A program made the position numbers and the translations under genes. A stretch of DNA of 64,000 nt from Neckera pumila (taxonomy: Eukaryota; Streptophyta; Bryopsida; Hypnales; Neckeraceae). Shown here in pieces: positions 11,166-21,314 of this stretch (the stretch's first letter is position 1; every line of letters starts with the position of its first letter). The DNA is taken from contig OZ018414.1 of assembly GCA_963969595.1 (NCBI GenBank), positions 13,189,660 through 13,253,659 on the forward strand, given 5' to 3'. The notes beneath the pieces were generated by a model. That model was not told the DNA's origin, ran no database searches, and saw only the letters and a list, made by a program, of their open reading frames with translations.

Positions 11166-11785
11166 AGGAAGGAAAGCAATAGTACCTCATGATGCACCAA
11201 AGTCGTGCACATTTGTCTTCAACTGCATGTGAAAACTTTGGCTACCAACAACTCTTCAATGTAGCCAACAACCAACCAAAATAAAACAAAGCATTCAAAA
11301 TCCATTGAAGGGGGTCCTCAGATATAGAGATTTCAAATTCTCCTGAGTCATTTGTCTGATATTGTGGATCTCTCATTAGAAACAATTTGGGGTCTTTGGA
11401 GGGCCCTATAAGGGCTCCACGGGCAGCAAGAGAGGCTTGACTTTTTGATTAGGGCACCCTGCCAGCAGGGCTGGGGTACCATAGGCAGCAAGAGAAGGGT
11501 CACAATCGGTAGGGCAAATACATACATTTTCTGCCAAAACTGGATCGACGTGTCTAACTGCCTTGCTGACTACTTCCTTGTGAGACAAGAGCTTGATGCA
11601 AGAATGATGTTCAAGAAAGCATGTACAATTAATATAACATGAATTTGCTGGGGTGAAAAGTATGGTGCCAAAAGTCGAATGGGATTGCCACCTCCATGGT
11701 TTTTGGCGGGACAGCATGGCTGTTCCATGTCCACCTTGCTGGCGTGGACTTCCAATAGTTACAAAACTGAAGCTAGCAGCTGGTC

Positions 11786-12532
11786 ATGGGGCTTGTTTTA
11801 TGGTGCGGCAGCATGGCTTTGAGAGATGTCACAAATACGGTTGGTAGTTATATAGCTCAAATTCCGATGGACAAGAAGTATGCTCCTATCATACGAAAAG
11901 GGAGGATTCTTGAAAAACAAGCCAATCGGTCAAGTTTCCTTGTACAAAGAGTAGAAGGCCAGATCCACATTGACCTCTGGGTTGATGGTAGCTTGTACCT
12001 TGTCGATCCTGCCACCAATTCTACACTGGAATTTAGAACTATCAAATAGTATTTAGAGTTCTTGTGCCACGGTGAGAGCGGGATGTTGGGCTATATGAAG
12101 CGCTTGAATTGTGCACGGCCTGAGAGTGATTCCAATATGCATTGTTTAAGTCCAATTGCTGAATCATTGCAGAGTTCTGTCCGCTTGTTAGAAGAAACAT
12201 CGAAAGCTCAAGAGACTGAAATACAACAGCTGCAAAGTCAATGCCATCAACTTCATGCAGAAGGTGCAAACGTTGCAACAACTCATGAGGAGGAGTACCA
12301 GCAGCTACAGAGTGATGTGAGTGCTCTAGAAAGCACATGCTTAGAGTTGAAGGTCTCCTTAACTTGTACAGAGAGTAGTATGGTGTCAAAAGACTTAGAA
12401 TTTCAAGAGGAGGTACGGGTGTTGCAAGCAAGATTACAGAAATGCCAAGCTCATTATGCAAGACTCGAATCAAAGTGCAAGTCGATGGTGGAGACCCCTG
12501 TAGGCTTTCGGCAACGAATTGTGGGACAATGA
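11786..12532 (+). pseudogene. Coiled-coil ORF interrupted by one TAG (candidate captured gene)
   Basis: Two frames, 11786-12049 and 12050-12532, lie in the same register and are separated only by TAG at 12047-12049. The second part has a long predicted coiled coil with clear heptads and many Gln/Glu/Leu, for example QETEIQQLQSQCHQLHAEG and LQARLQKCQAHYARLESKC. The first part has no motif I know. I do not recognise the protein. It lies inside the 2.7-kb CATTAG element and may be a captured host gene fragment. Alternatively the TAG could be removed by splicing. Confidence 0.35.
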
Positions 12533-12615
12533 AGAGTGTACACGAGCTTGCTAGAGGGTCAGGACATGCCATAAACCGCAGGACCATGATAAGAGCACAA
12601 TAGTAGCCATCTATC

Positions 12616-13230
12616 GTGAAGACCGTGCAAATGTGCAACAAACTCCGAGGGTCAAGGAAACGGTTGATGGGAGACTCAACTGCCCAAACCGCAATTGCTA
12701 CAGGAATTGCTAGTATTTTATCTGCTGGTAAAGCCAATGCACTGATCGATCAACCTAGAATGAGTCAAGCAAGCGATAACTTGATAAAGAAGGTGCTCCA
12801 CAAGATCTCTGACATTGTAGGGCTTGATTCAATGCTGGACGCGTGCGATGGTACAGGGGTGACTCATCAAGGGTACCACGCAATCTATCGAACGTTAAAG
12901 AACCGGATTGCATTGATTGCTCCTGGAAGCTCTTCCAGCATTCTGCCTGCTCCACATCAACTGGCTACCTTGCGACAAGATATGAATGCCAAGTTACCGC
13001 AATTCATTGGCGAGTACTACCACATTGAGGGTAGGTGTGTGATTCCAGCAGTTCGTCAAGGCAGGAAAGAGATACAGCCACAAAAAGAGGTGATTCTTCA
13101 TAGCAAGAACAACTTGTTTGTGGATCTTGAAGTTGTTCAACAGTATGGGCAATGGCAGGATCCAATAGTATTTGTCGACGAAGGTAAGCATGCCTCACAA
13201 ATACCACGTCCAACTTTGGTGCCCGTGTAG
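12616..13230 (+). CDS. Unrecognised 200-residue ORF inside CATTAG element
   Basis: The frame is open from a GTG at 12616 (first ATG at 12631) to a TAG at 13230. Composition is ordinary, with helical segments such as LIKKVLHKISDIVGLDSMLD and a following HQGYHAIYRTLKNRI. It may be the continuation of the coiled-coil protein upstream after a frameshift or an intron near 12533-12615. The minus-strand frame 13004-13519 overlaps its 3' third, and only one is likely real there. No function is proposed. Confidence 0.3.
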   Translation: MKTVQMCNKLRGSRKRLMGDSTAQTAIATGIASILSAGKANALIDQPRMSQASDNLIKKVLHKISDIVGLDSMLDACDGTGVTHQGYHAIYRTLKNRIALIAPGSSSSILPAPHQLATLRQDMNAKLPQFIGEYYHIEGRCVIPAVRQGRKEIQPQKEVILHSKNNLFVDLEVVQQYGQWQDPIVFVDEGKHASQIPRPTLVPV

Positions 13231-13519
13231 TAGTTTCAACAGTCCATCTGAATCCCTTGATTTGGGCCTTCCATGCTCCCGCGTTGGATTCTTGCCTATG
13301 TCTTCGAGCGTCCCTTCCCCAATGGCCTTTGGCACCAGCTCGCAAGGTCACCCATGAATCAATCTCCAACCGCATTGGTATCCATTCTCCATCCACATTT
13401 TGGTCATTGTAAACCACAATGTTGCATACCTCTGGCTGTGGCTCACGATTGCGCATCATTTTGCAAACTACTATACTAGTGTAGTCACTGTTTGACGATG
13501 CGGTTATACAAACATGCAA
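13004..13519 (-). CDS. Unrecognised ORF on the opposite strand of the CATTAG element
   Basis: This 171-codon frame has a natural-looking segment around GEWIPMRLEIDSWVTLRAG and APKLDVVFVRHAYLRR. Codon use by eye is at least as gene-like as on the plus strand between 13200 and 13480. The C-terminal part overlaps the plus-strand frame. It could be the C-terminal exon of a degraded transposase or a captured gene. I cannot decide from sequence alone. Confidence 0.25.
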   Translation of the reverse strand: MHVCITASSNSDYTSIVVCKMMRNREPQPEVCNIVVYNDQNVDGEWIPMRLEIDSWVTLRAGAKGHWGRDARRHRQESNAGAWKAQIKGFRWTVETTTRAPKLDVVFVRHAYLRRQILLDPAIAHTVEQLQDPQTSCSCYEESPLFVAVSLSCLDELLESHTYPQCGSTRQ

Positions 13520-14088
13520 TTGCTACCATCAAAGTTTTCACAGCGGAGATGTTCACCAAAAGAGAACTTCAGCAGCTTGCGGCCACGGCAGCGCTCTCAC
13601 TTCCCCAACAAATGGTCTGCCAAGTGAACCATTTGTTTCTGCATTTCGGGGTAAATCATGACCACGTGGGGTAAATCATGACCACTCCCGCCAATTCGAG
13701 TGCTGTAGTGTTGTCCACCGTGACAACATTTTATTGTTTTTCTATTCCAAAGGGTCGACTCAAATACGGAAACCTCTCAAACATATGTACAGCGTACCAC
13801 TCCCGTACTTGCAGTAAGGACTATGAAATAAGATTTAATACTGAACCAGTCATTCTACTCAAGTGTTTTGGTGCTCTGAACGCAAGTACCGAGTGTACGC
13901 AATGAAAGGAGATCATTGGCCAAACCTATTGATTTTAGTGTTGGCTGTCCATCTCACCACCAATAATGCCACCTCTGCAATACCAAAATTTGCGGTCAGG
14001 CAATGTCCTTTCCTCCAGTGTGTGAAAATGTCAAAGGGCCTTCTTGAGATCCAAAATTGTTCCTAATGCAAATATTTTCCATGTCAGA

Positions 14089-15345
14089 TTAATAATCTTC
14101 CCCCGAGTCTAACATATCATAATCACTACAATAAAATGTATCCCAATTGCCACGTTTTTCAAGCCCGACTGGAAGAAGCCCAAGCTCTAGCTCCTCCCAT
14201 TCACCCTCCTTCCAAGCTAGCCAAGAGTTTGGAGCATATCTATCCGAATATCGAAGCACCTTCCGGCCAACAATGTCCAATCTAATGCTATCAATCTCTT
14301 TCAAGCGTGAAAACCGCACAGGGTGCAGTATAGGCAATGTGGACAACATTTCAAAATCTTCTTCATGAAGAATTAGTTCATAACAACAACTAAGATTGAG
14401 TTCCTCAAGGCTTCTCGACTTACTCAAGTCAGGCAACCGCTCTAGAGCACCACATTGATAAAGGTTGAGGGATCGCAATGCCGGCAAGTCACCCATTCCA
14501 TACATTTGAGTCAATGCGAGACTCATAGAGAAGTCCAATACTTCTAATTGCTTGAATGCATTCAAACAAGGTGCCTTGCGTCGTGTCCATGTTTTATAAT
14601 AAAGCTCCTGAAGTTCATGTGGAATGCAATGTTTAGCAGGTTTTAAGTGAGTACAAATTGTCAACACTTGCAATTTGGTTAGAGATAGCAAACATGGTTC
14701 TTCCCATGGAAAACATAGGTTGTCCATAGACAATTGAACCAAGCCATTGAGTTGGTTAAGCCCCCAAATATGAATCCCATATTCGCAACCTGTGTACCCA
14801 ATTTTAAGGGTGTGTAGTCTAGGTGACCCTGTTGCAGTAAGTCCCGATAAGGTTTGCAAGCTTCTAATACGTAAAATCTCCACATCTTCTAGGGATGAAC
14901 AATTACTCAAATCCAATAGTACACCAACATCCATATATTCAAGCTTTAGCTTGATCAAGTTGTTGCAATGTGCAAGCACATTAGACTCGAACAACACAAA
15001 AGGCCCTCCTATGTACAAATATCTTAGAGATGCTGGAAATTGACCCATAACATGTGTCTTTGGAACATTTTTCCAATAAAAAAAACTTGCTAATTGGTAC
15101 TTAAAACAAGTAAGGTGCTTCAATGACTCTAGGCCCTCAAGGCTCTCTAGACCCATAACATGGTGAAGCTCCAAGCTTTGTAAGCACTTCATGCCCTTCA
15201 AGTTTAATCTTCCACAAACAAATTCTATTTCATACAACTGCAATACCAAAACATTTGAGAAGTATTGCCATTCGATTCCCTCCAAACTTGTGATCTGATT
15301 AGGGATTGGGCCCAAAAAGCCCTCTATCTCTAGCCGTATAGAAAG
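14089..15345 (-). pseudogene. LRR region of TNL A downstream of an in-frame stop
   Basis: This is the continuation of TNL A exon 5 in the same frame after TGA (15346-15348), open for over 400 codons to TAA at 14089-14091. It contains degenerate plant LRRs, for example LPALRSLNLYQCGALERLPD and SLEELNLSCCYEL, and a Trp/Glu-rich C-terminal part (WLAWKEGEWEELELGLL) ending in an acidic tail. The absence of further stops is striking beside the heavily broken copies B and C. If the TGA is real and not bypassed, this region is untranslated and recently orphaned. If it is bypassed or is a sequencing error, TNL A would be a 1,022-residue full-length receptor. Confidence 0.75.
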
Positions 15346-18086
15346 TCAGGATAATTTTTGCCAGCACCCACCAGTAGGTGTAACCTCAAGCTCCGAGAGA
15401 TCCCCCTTCACAAGCACCCACTTCTGATTCCACATGCCTATTGTTCCACCAACTTTTCCAATTGCTTCAAGTGTCACAAATTCACTATACAAATCATGCA
15501 TGTTGATCTTTCCCAATGTCAAGTCTGCATCTTGCAATAAGCCTTTTTGTTTTAGGCTATCCAACTGCCAATCAAATAAAACCAAAAACAAATTCATCAA
15601 ACAATCTTAAACATCCATCATTGCAATTAGGTGGTCTACACAAAAGGCTTTCAAACAACCGCATCCTAAAATCTCATCCATGATCCATTAAAACCAACTT
15701 ATCTAAATCAAAATATAGATGTATGGAAACAAGCAAATTACCTGACTTTGAATCTCAAATTCATTCTTCTTATACAAAACACATAATTGCTCCTTCCAAC
15801 CTATCCAATGTCCCCAATGATTAGGATCATTCCATTTTATACAAGGAAGAAAGACGCCCACATCCATAAATAAAGTTTGCTCAATTGGTCGTAGTAAATC
15901 AAAACTACTTCGAAGCACATCAAACACAACATTCTCTCCTACAAAGGAGTTGAATTTCCACACCCTAGATAAGAGTTCCATCCATTTTGAGGGCTTTTCT
16001 TCAAGACAACCCAGTTGCCTACCCAAGACCTCCAAAGCTAGCGGATGATAATGGTAATCTCCCCCATTACCCTTGCAAAAGTAACACTTCTCAACACACC
16101 ACTCAATAGATTCCATATCCTCTCTACTTGTAAATTGTTCCCCATCAGCAGCATAATATAAAAACAACCTTGTTGCATCTGCTTGCCCAAGTTCAGGCAT
16201 CTCAAGACATGCATCTCCATTGATTCCCAAAAGAGCAAGAGTACTTTGAGACCGAGCTGTCACAACTACTAAACTATCTTCATGGGAACAAGTTTTCAAA
16301 AACATCTTGGCTTGCTTGATTGAATTGTCATTGTCCCACACATTATCTATAGCCAAGAGAGTTCGATGTTTGAACAAATTCTTGTTCAATATATCTTTAC
16401 ACTGCAAACATAAAAAAGGGCATAATATTTAGTTGACTACATTTCAAGTGACAATGACTGCAATAATATCAAATCTATATCGAAAAAAGGTAAAATGCAT
16501 ATTCATTCTTATCACATTAAAGTGTATGTTGTACAAGAGTCACCAATGTGATGAGCTGCAATAAAGCAAATCATCAAATACATGATGATAATAGATAAAC
16601 AAAGAATGAATGCTAACAATCACCTATCCAACATTAATTGTTCAAAGCTATAATTAATTCATTTTAGATCCTTTAGAATACCATTCACAAAGAAGCATAT
16701 TCTAGAGGTTGAGCATTGTGTGCACTTACCTCCCCTTCACCCAATTGGTGAACAAAATCTGCACTTTGCCTTGTCAAATTGATTACTGCATTCTGCAATG
16801 ACTCTTTGGAATTGGAACACGTGCTTTCAAATTCAACATGGCACACCCTCCCCCCATATTCACTTGACAATTCATTGCACAATGTCTTGCAAGTAGTTGT
16901 CTTGCCAGCACCACCTACTCCATATATGCCAACCACTTTCACTTTGTACTTTTGTGACAACCCAATTTGCTTCATCTTGTCAAAAAGAACCTATCAATTC
17001 AACAATAACAAAAAGTAGAATGGTTTAGAAATCTAACATTCATAGACTATTGAGAAATTTCACAAAATTCTATGGTAGTCTTAAGCTCTTCAAACATTTT
17101 GAAACTTCCATCTAACTCTTCAAAAGTTTGTTTTCATGAAGGAGGTTAGAACTCATTCATACTTGGTGCTTCATAAAATCCAAAAGACAAACACTCAACA
17201 AATATAGACAAAAGATATATTGGCATATACCATACCTCATGCGCATTTCCTTGAACATGTGAATCATCCCACTTGACATCCGGTGGAACTAATTTGCAAA
17301 TGTGAGACACAATATCATTCTCATATGCCACAATCTCTTTCAATTCTTGATCATAGGACAAACCATTGAACTTGGTCAAATTGTCAAGTGCATAGCACCA
17401 ATCCTCCACCTTAATACGCCCTTCAATTGGATCATCCTTGGCAAATGTCTCCCATTTTTCCAACCATGTTTGTCGCCTCTTCTTATCCTTCAAGTCACTC
17501 AAGGAAAGCCCATAAAAGAGGGGGAGAATGGCTACATTCATATTTGACTTTAGCACCTTGGTGGCTTGTACAAAGGCATTCAATTCAATCATTGGCCACT
17601 TGGACATGAAGTATTCTTCGGACACCACCACAACAAGCAATTGACATTGTTGAGCAGCTTTGACAATCAAGCCTGGAAATTCTATACCCTTGGGCAAACT
17701 TTCAGGACGTCTATCAAAAAAGGGATAGTGGCAATGGTCTTCCAAGGCTTTGCACAAATGCTCCACAAATTCCTTTTGAACTCCACTATGGCTCAAAAAA
17801 ATCTTATGCTTGGATTCTAAAATAGGATCATCACTCATGCCTTTACTTGACCTACCACACAACAAAATCTTTCAAGACTTGATCCATGATTATATAACCA
17901 TCAGTAGCATGCAATTGGTGAATTGGTAATTCCAGATAGAAAATTAGAATTGTACAAAACTGTCATTTGGAGAGTGTAAAACTTTTTAGATAACCTTGTA
18001 AAGGACAAATCAAAAGTAGTAGCACATTACCTATGTTCAATAGCAATATATGAGCATTCTGCATCATCCAGTTTTCGTTTCTTCAT
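15346..18086 (-). CDS. TNL A: TIR-NB-ARC protein, LRR cut off by stop
   Basis: The product is an intracellular immune receptor of the TIR-NLR class. Five coding exons fit GT-AG rules and phases: 18031-18086 (MKKRKLDDAECSYIAIEH), 17236-17851 (TIR), 16730-16990 (P-loop), 15742-16401 (rest of NB-ARC) and 15564 to the TGA at 15346. Predicted length is 603 residues. The TIR domain spans about residues 33-185, with SKWPMIEL holding the likely catalytic Glu near 108. The P-loop GVGGAGKTT is at 248-256, kinase-2 LLAIDNVW at 326-333, then SLVVVTARS, a GLPL-like HPLALEVLG, and MHD at 553-555. In angiosperm relatives the TIR domain is an NAD+-cleaving enzyme and NB-ARC a nucleotide switch; the same role is inferred here. 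The ATG was chosen because the same short exon, donor and phase occur in TNL B. The loss of the LRR suggests a TIR-NBS form or a young pseudogene. Confidence 0.85.
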
Positions 18087-18093
18087 TGTATGC
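18031..18093 (-). other. TNL A first coding exon with upstream acceptor
   Basis: The ATG is at 18084-18086. A TTATGCAG acceptor lies just upstream, so this exon probably begins at 18093 and is preceded by a leader intron. It codes 18 residues plus two bases (AG), completed by G at the start of the TIR exon to give Arg. It is basic at the start (MKKRK). The equivalent exon in TNL B is 59081-59133. Confidence 0.7.
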
Positions 18094-21000
18094 CTGCATA
18101 AACATTGCTCAACATAGAAAACAAATATGAGTTCAAGATTTGATGGGGTGATGTCCACCATTGTATCAATCAAATTACAAATGGCTCCAAAATTTGTTTC
18201 ACATCATCATCAAACTTTAAACCAGAAGCTATCATTGTACATGACCATTGTGCTACACAAGGAGGAAGGACCCTGTCTTTGAACCCTAAACGACCAAGAG
18301 TCCCAAAATTCGACCACATGTTTCTCTTAAAAGTTTGGAGAGGAACATTAGTAAGAAAATTTAGCTTTTAACCAATTTTCATTGTTCAAAAGACCAACAC
18401 ACACAAATCCATCACTCTGAAGCTATAAAGTCCTAACTCAGAAAAGCGAACCTCCTCTAAGAAAAACCGACCAAAGAATAAATCAAAAGCTGGGGGAAAG
18501 TTCAGTGAGGGACCCAACATCAATGCCGACAATGAAGCAATCCGAAAACTCACCTCAGGGTGAAGATACCGACCTCTGACGTCTTATTTGCGCATACACT
18601 GCATCGGTCAAAGAACCGAGACCGCTCTTCAGCTCCAACTGATCGGAAACACAAACACTGTCAGGGTGCACAGTGCACACTGGAACGGTGACCATGGACG
18701 TCAATAGTAGTCAATCTATCACCTAGGATTTGCACGTTTAAGAGGAAACTCAATACGAATTAGCAATACATGTCTTAAATGTAGATCTCCGTGCCATCAG
18801 CCGCGCCAAGATACGGTCCAGCGTCATAACAAGGCCTGAAAATCAAACCCTAACTGGCAGCAATGTTCAATTCCTTTACACCACAATGAACTAAGGCTTT
18901 GGCTGGTTCTTACCTCTTCACTTGAGGTGTCGCAAGGATTGCATGTTGCAGACACCGCGAACGTCGACGGTTAGATGACCTCCACTTGGTCCTAAGAACG
19001 CTTCCCGATCCCTTCTCCCTTCATCACAGTCGCCACCGACAGCACATCGCCCATGCAACTCATGGTTGTCGGTACAACTTACTGGTTCCAGAATCAAGGA
19101 TCGACCAAAATGAACACGGATTCAGATTCTAAACGAGCTAGTAAAGTCTTAGAGCAAATGTTCAGCCATGAAAATGCGTTCAGAAGCTCCGAGGGCAATG
19201 GACGGAGGATTTCTGAAGCTCCGAGATCAAGGGAGAGGATGCGTTCTCAAGCTGCGAGATCTTATAAGTGTGCACACAACGTGTCAAAATCTGAGAGCAA
19301 GAACTTTAAAACCGGACTCAGAAATCTTCCGCAGCGAAATGCGTTGACGTTGCGGAGAATGAAAAAGAAAACGAGAATCTAGGTTCACTTCAAGCTACAA
19401 CAACCTCCACTGCCAAGCAACTGCTCACATGCTCACCCGGTCTCATCGAATTCTTAACCTAAGCTTAGTTCAGAATCCTCAAAATCGGCAACGGGCAGAG
19501 GAAGAAGGGACCCTTGCAAGATCCAATTGTCGGTACAGCAGAACCGTTCCACAACAAGCCCCCTTTGTTGAGCCGGGCGGGAGCTGGGCCAGGGAAGCAG
19601 CCTGGAGGCACGGTCCTAGGAGACAGGAGGGAGAGACCTCCTATTAGCGGGTTACGTTCTCTCTTATCTGAATCGCGGGGAGGGAGCGCAGGGGGTGATA
19701 CTAGGACCGTGCCCACCAAATCCAACAGCTTCGCACTCTACACGCGGTAAGAAATTGTCGCCCGAACTCACCGCGATGTAATCTGCTTCAGAAATCCTCC
19801 GCACTGAAATGTGTTGCATTTGGTGTACAAACTGACAGGAAAGAACGAACTCTAGTTCATTTCAAGAGTTCCAGTAACCCCCTCTGGCAAGGAACTGCGC
19901 AAACCTTCATCAGCCTCTCTCATCAAATTCGAACGAAGGCGAGATCCATCAGCGTCCTTGAAAATGACAGATCCTGAAGACAAGCGGGGCCTCTTTCAAG
20001 GGGAAGAAGGAACTCTTTTCTGCGTGTGCACTCAAACCCTAGGCTCCCTTTGCTTAGTCGGGCGGAGCTGTTCCTAGGAAGCAGCGTAGAACTTGTGTAC
20101 TGTGTGCGAGGATGCTGGTACCGGTGCTCGGTGGGACGGTGGTACACCCCTCAAATAGCTTCAGGGAATCCGGGCTGCCTTTTTCTTGTCTGCATTGGTC
20201 TTCGCTATTTCATCTCTGTGGACACTGCTGCTGAACAGCGATCTCAGAACAGGTTCAGGGTTTTAGCCAAATGTTCATTTTTGGAAGATTTTTTTTGAAT
20301 TTACACTGAGGGCATGAAAAAATTAAATAGAAGTCGAGCGAACTTTAGCCAGTTTTGGGTAGTGCTGAATCTGCGTGGACTTTGATGAAATGATTGAGCC
20401 CTCTGATTATCTCCATTCAGAGCCATGTCTTAGTTTTATTTTTATATTCAATTTTCATAGGTGGTGGAATACCAAGTCTCGAATAGACCTGTGGATTCGT
20501 TTGACCTGTTGTCATCGGCACTTTAGAGGGCATCGAGGGTCTAATGAGATTAGCATGACATTTTTTTGCAAACATACACATTCTCCAGAGATAATAAATC
20601 TAATTTGAAGAGAAAATGAATGGGATCGCTGATCACACTATATGACGAAAAACATGAAAATGAGATTCTCTGGCTGTGGACTTTGTGAGCCTGCTAATGG
20701 GCAGGAGAGACAAGCTTTGCTTGCTGCCTTAAGAAGATGATTGCTCTGTACACTCGGACATCGTAGGTACCCCTACAATTGTTTTGATAGTACATGACCA
20801 CTCATTCTGGCCCTCATGAAGCAATCAAGCTTAGACTAAAATCTTTTAAATGACTACAAAGAATTCTACAGAGACGGTTTCTGGCAAATTCAGCTGCCAA
20901 AATAGTACTTGGATGCTCCTTGGAATAAGAGTGCTCAAGTTCTAAGAACTGCTTCTTCTTCAGCAAGACGAGCAGGTGTGACCTCAGTACGAGGCCCAAA

Positions 21001-21314
21001 AGAACTGGTTTTCGGATGATCCATTTAGGTACACCTGGACGATAAAGTATGCGGTTGCCACTTGGAGATTACAAATCTGGAGACTCTTTCATCTCCAATG
21101 GATGTACCAAAATGGGTTTAGATAGCGAGTCCAATGATGGGTGCAGGATGAATCCACTCTCAGATGAGTGGATCCTGACGGAGTTACCGATGTTTATGTC
21201 CTGGCCAGGCTACCGCTCGGTCGTCGACATCATCAACATGCGTCGTAAGATCATCACCAGGGTATTGGTCGACAGCGATACAAAATCTCTGCTGATGCTC
21301 GATAGAAAGTCTCT
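18087..21314. other. Spacer between TNL A and gene D; conserved in block 3
   Basis: Much of this stretch, especially 18.5-20.4 kb and 21.0-21.3 kb, reappears near 60.8-62.0 and 62.4-62.7 kb. It is more GC-rich than the transposon-filled parts. A consensus donor (GTGAGT on the minus strand, junction 18553/18554) has a counterpart at 60832/60833, so a 5' leader exon of the TNL genes probably ends there. Several short frames overlap on both strands (for example 19465-19725 minus and 19514-19750 plus); none shows a known domain and I do not call them genes. Confidence 0.5.
18554..18660 (-). promoter_or_regulatory. Candidate untranslated leader exon of TNL A
   Basis: On the minus strand a CCTGAG|GTGAGTTTTC donor ends this segment at 18554. 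With the TTATGCAG acceptor before the start codon it would define a leader intron of about 460 bp. TNL B has a matching pair (donor GTGAGTATTT at 60832, acceptor CCTTGCAAG before its ATG) with a longer gap of about 1.7 kb. The upstream limit given is arbitrary, because the transcription start cannot be read. Confidence 0.35.

Larger units (their letters stand above)
11374..14068. mobile_element. Large CATTAG-family element (~2.7 kb) abutting TNL A
   Basis: The left tip is CATTAGAAACAATTTGGGG; the right tip in reverse complement is CATTAGGAACAATTTTGGA. These match each other and the smaller family members. The interior is more GC-rich than the neighbourhood and contains several medium-length frames in both orientations, with none resembling a transposase that I recognise. 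No duplication of the target was found. The right end lies 20 bp from the end of the TNL A reading frame (14089), so it may supply the 3' untranslated region or terminator of that transcript. Confidence 0.55.

Noticed and set aside
12042..12737. 231-codon minus-strand frame in the 2.7-kb element
   Set aside because: It lies opposite the coiled-coil plus frame. Its residues look like the antisense of Gln/Glu-rich codons (many Leu, Ser, Cys), so it is probably a shadow.
15346..15400. Short intron removing the TNL A stop
   Set aside because: GT...AG pairs exist, but the resulting intron would be about 45 nt, shorter than usual in plants, and TNL B reads straight through the same sequence.
19465..19750. 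Overlapping plus and minus frames of about 80 codons in GC-rich DNA near 19.6 kb
   Set aside because: The counterpart in block 3 does not keep either frame open, and both have a composition typical of GC-rich non-coding DNA.
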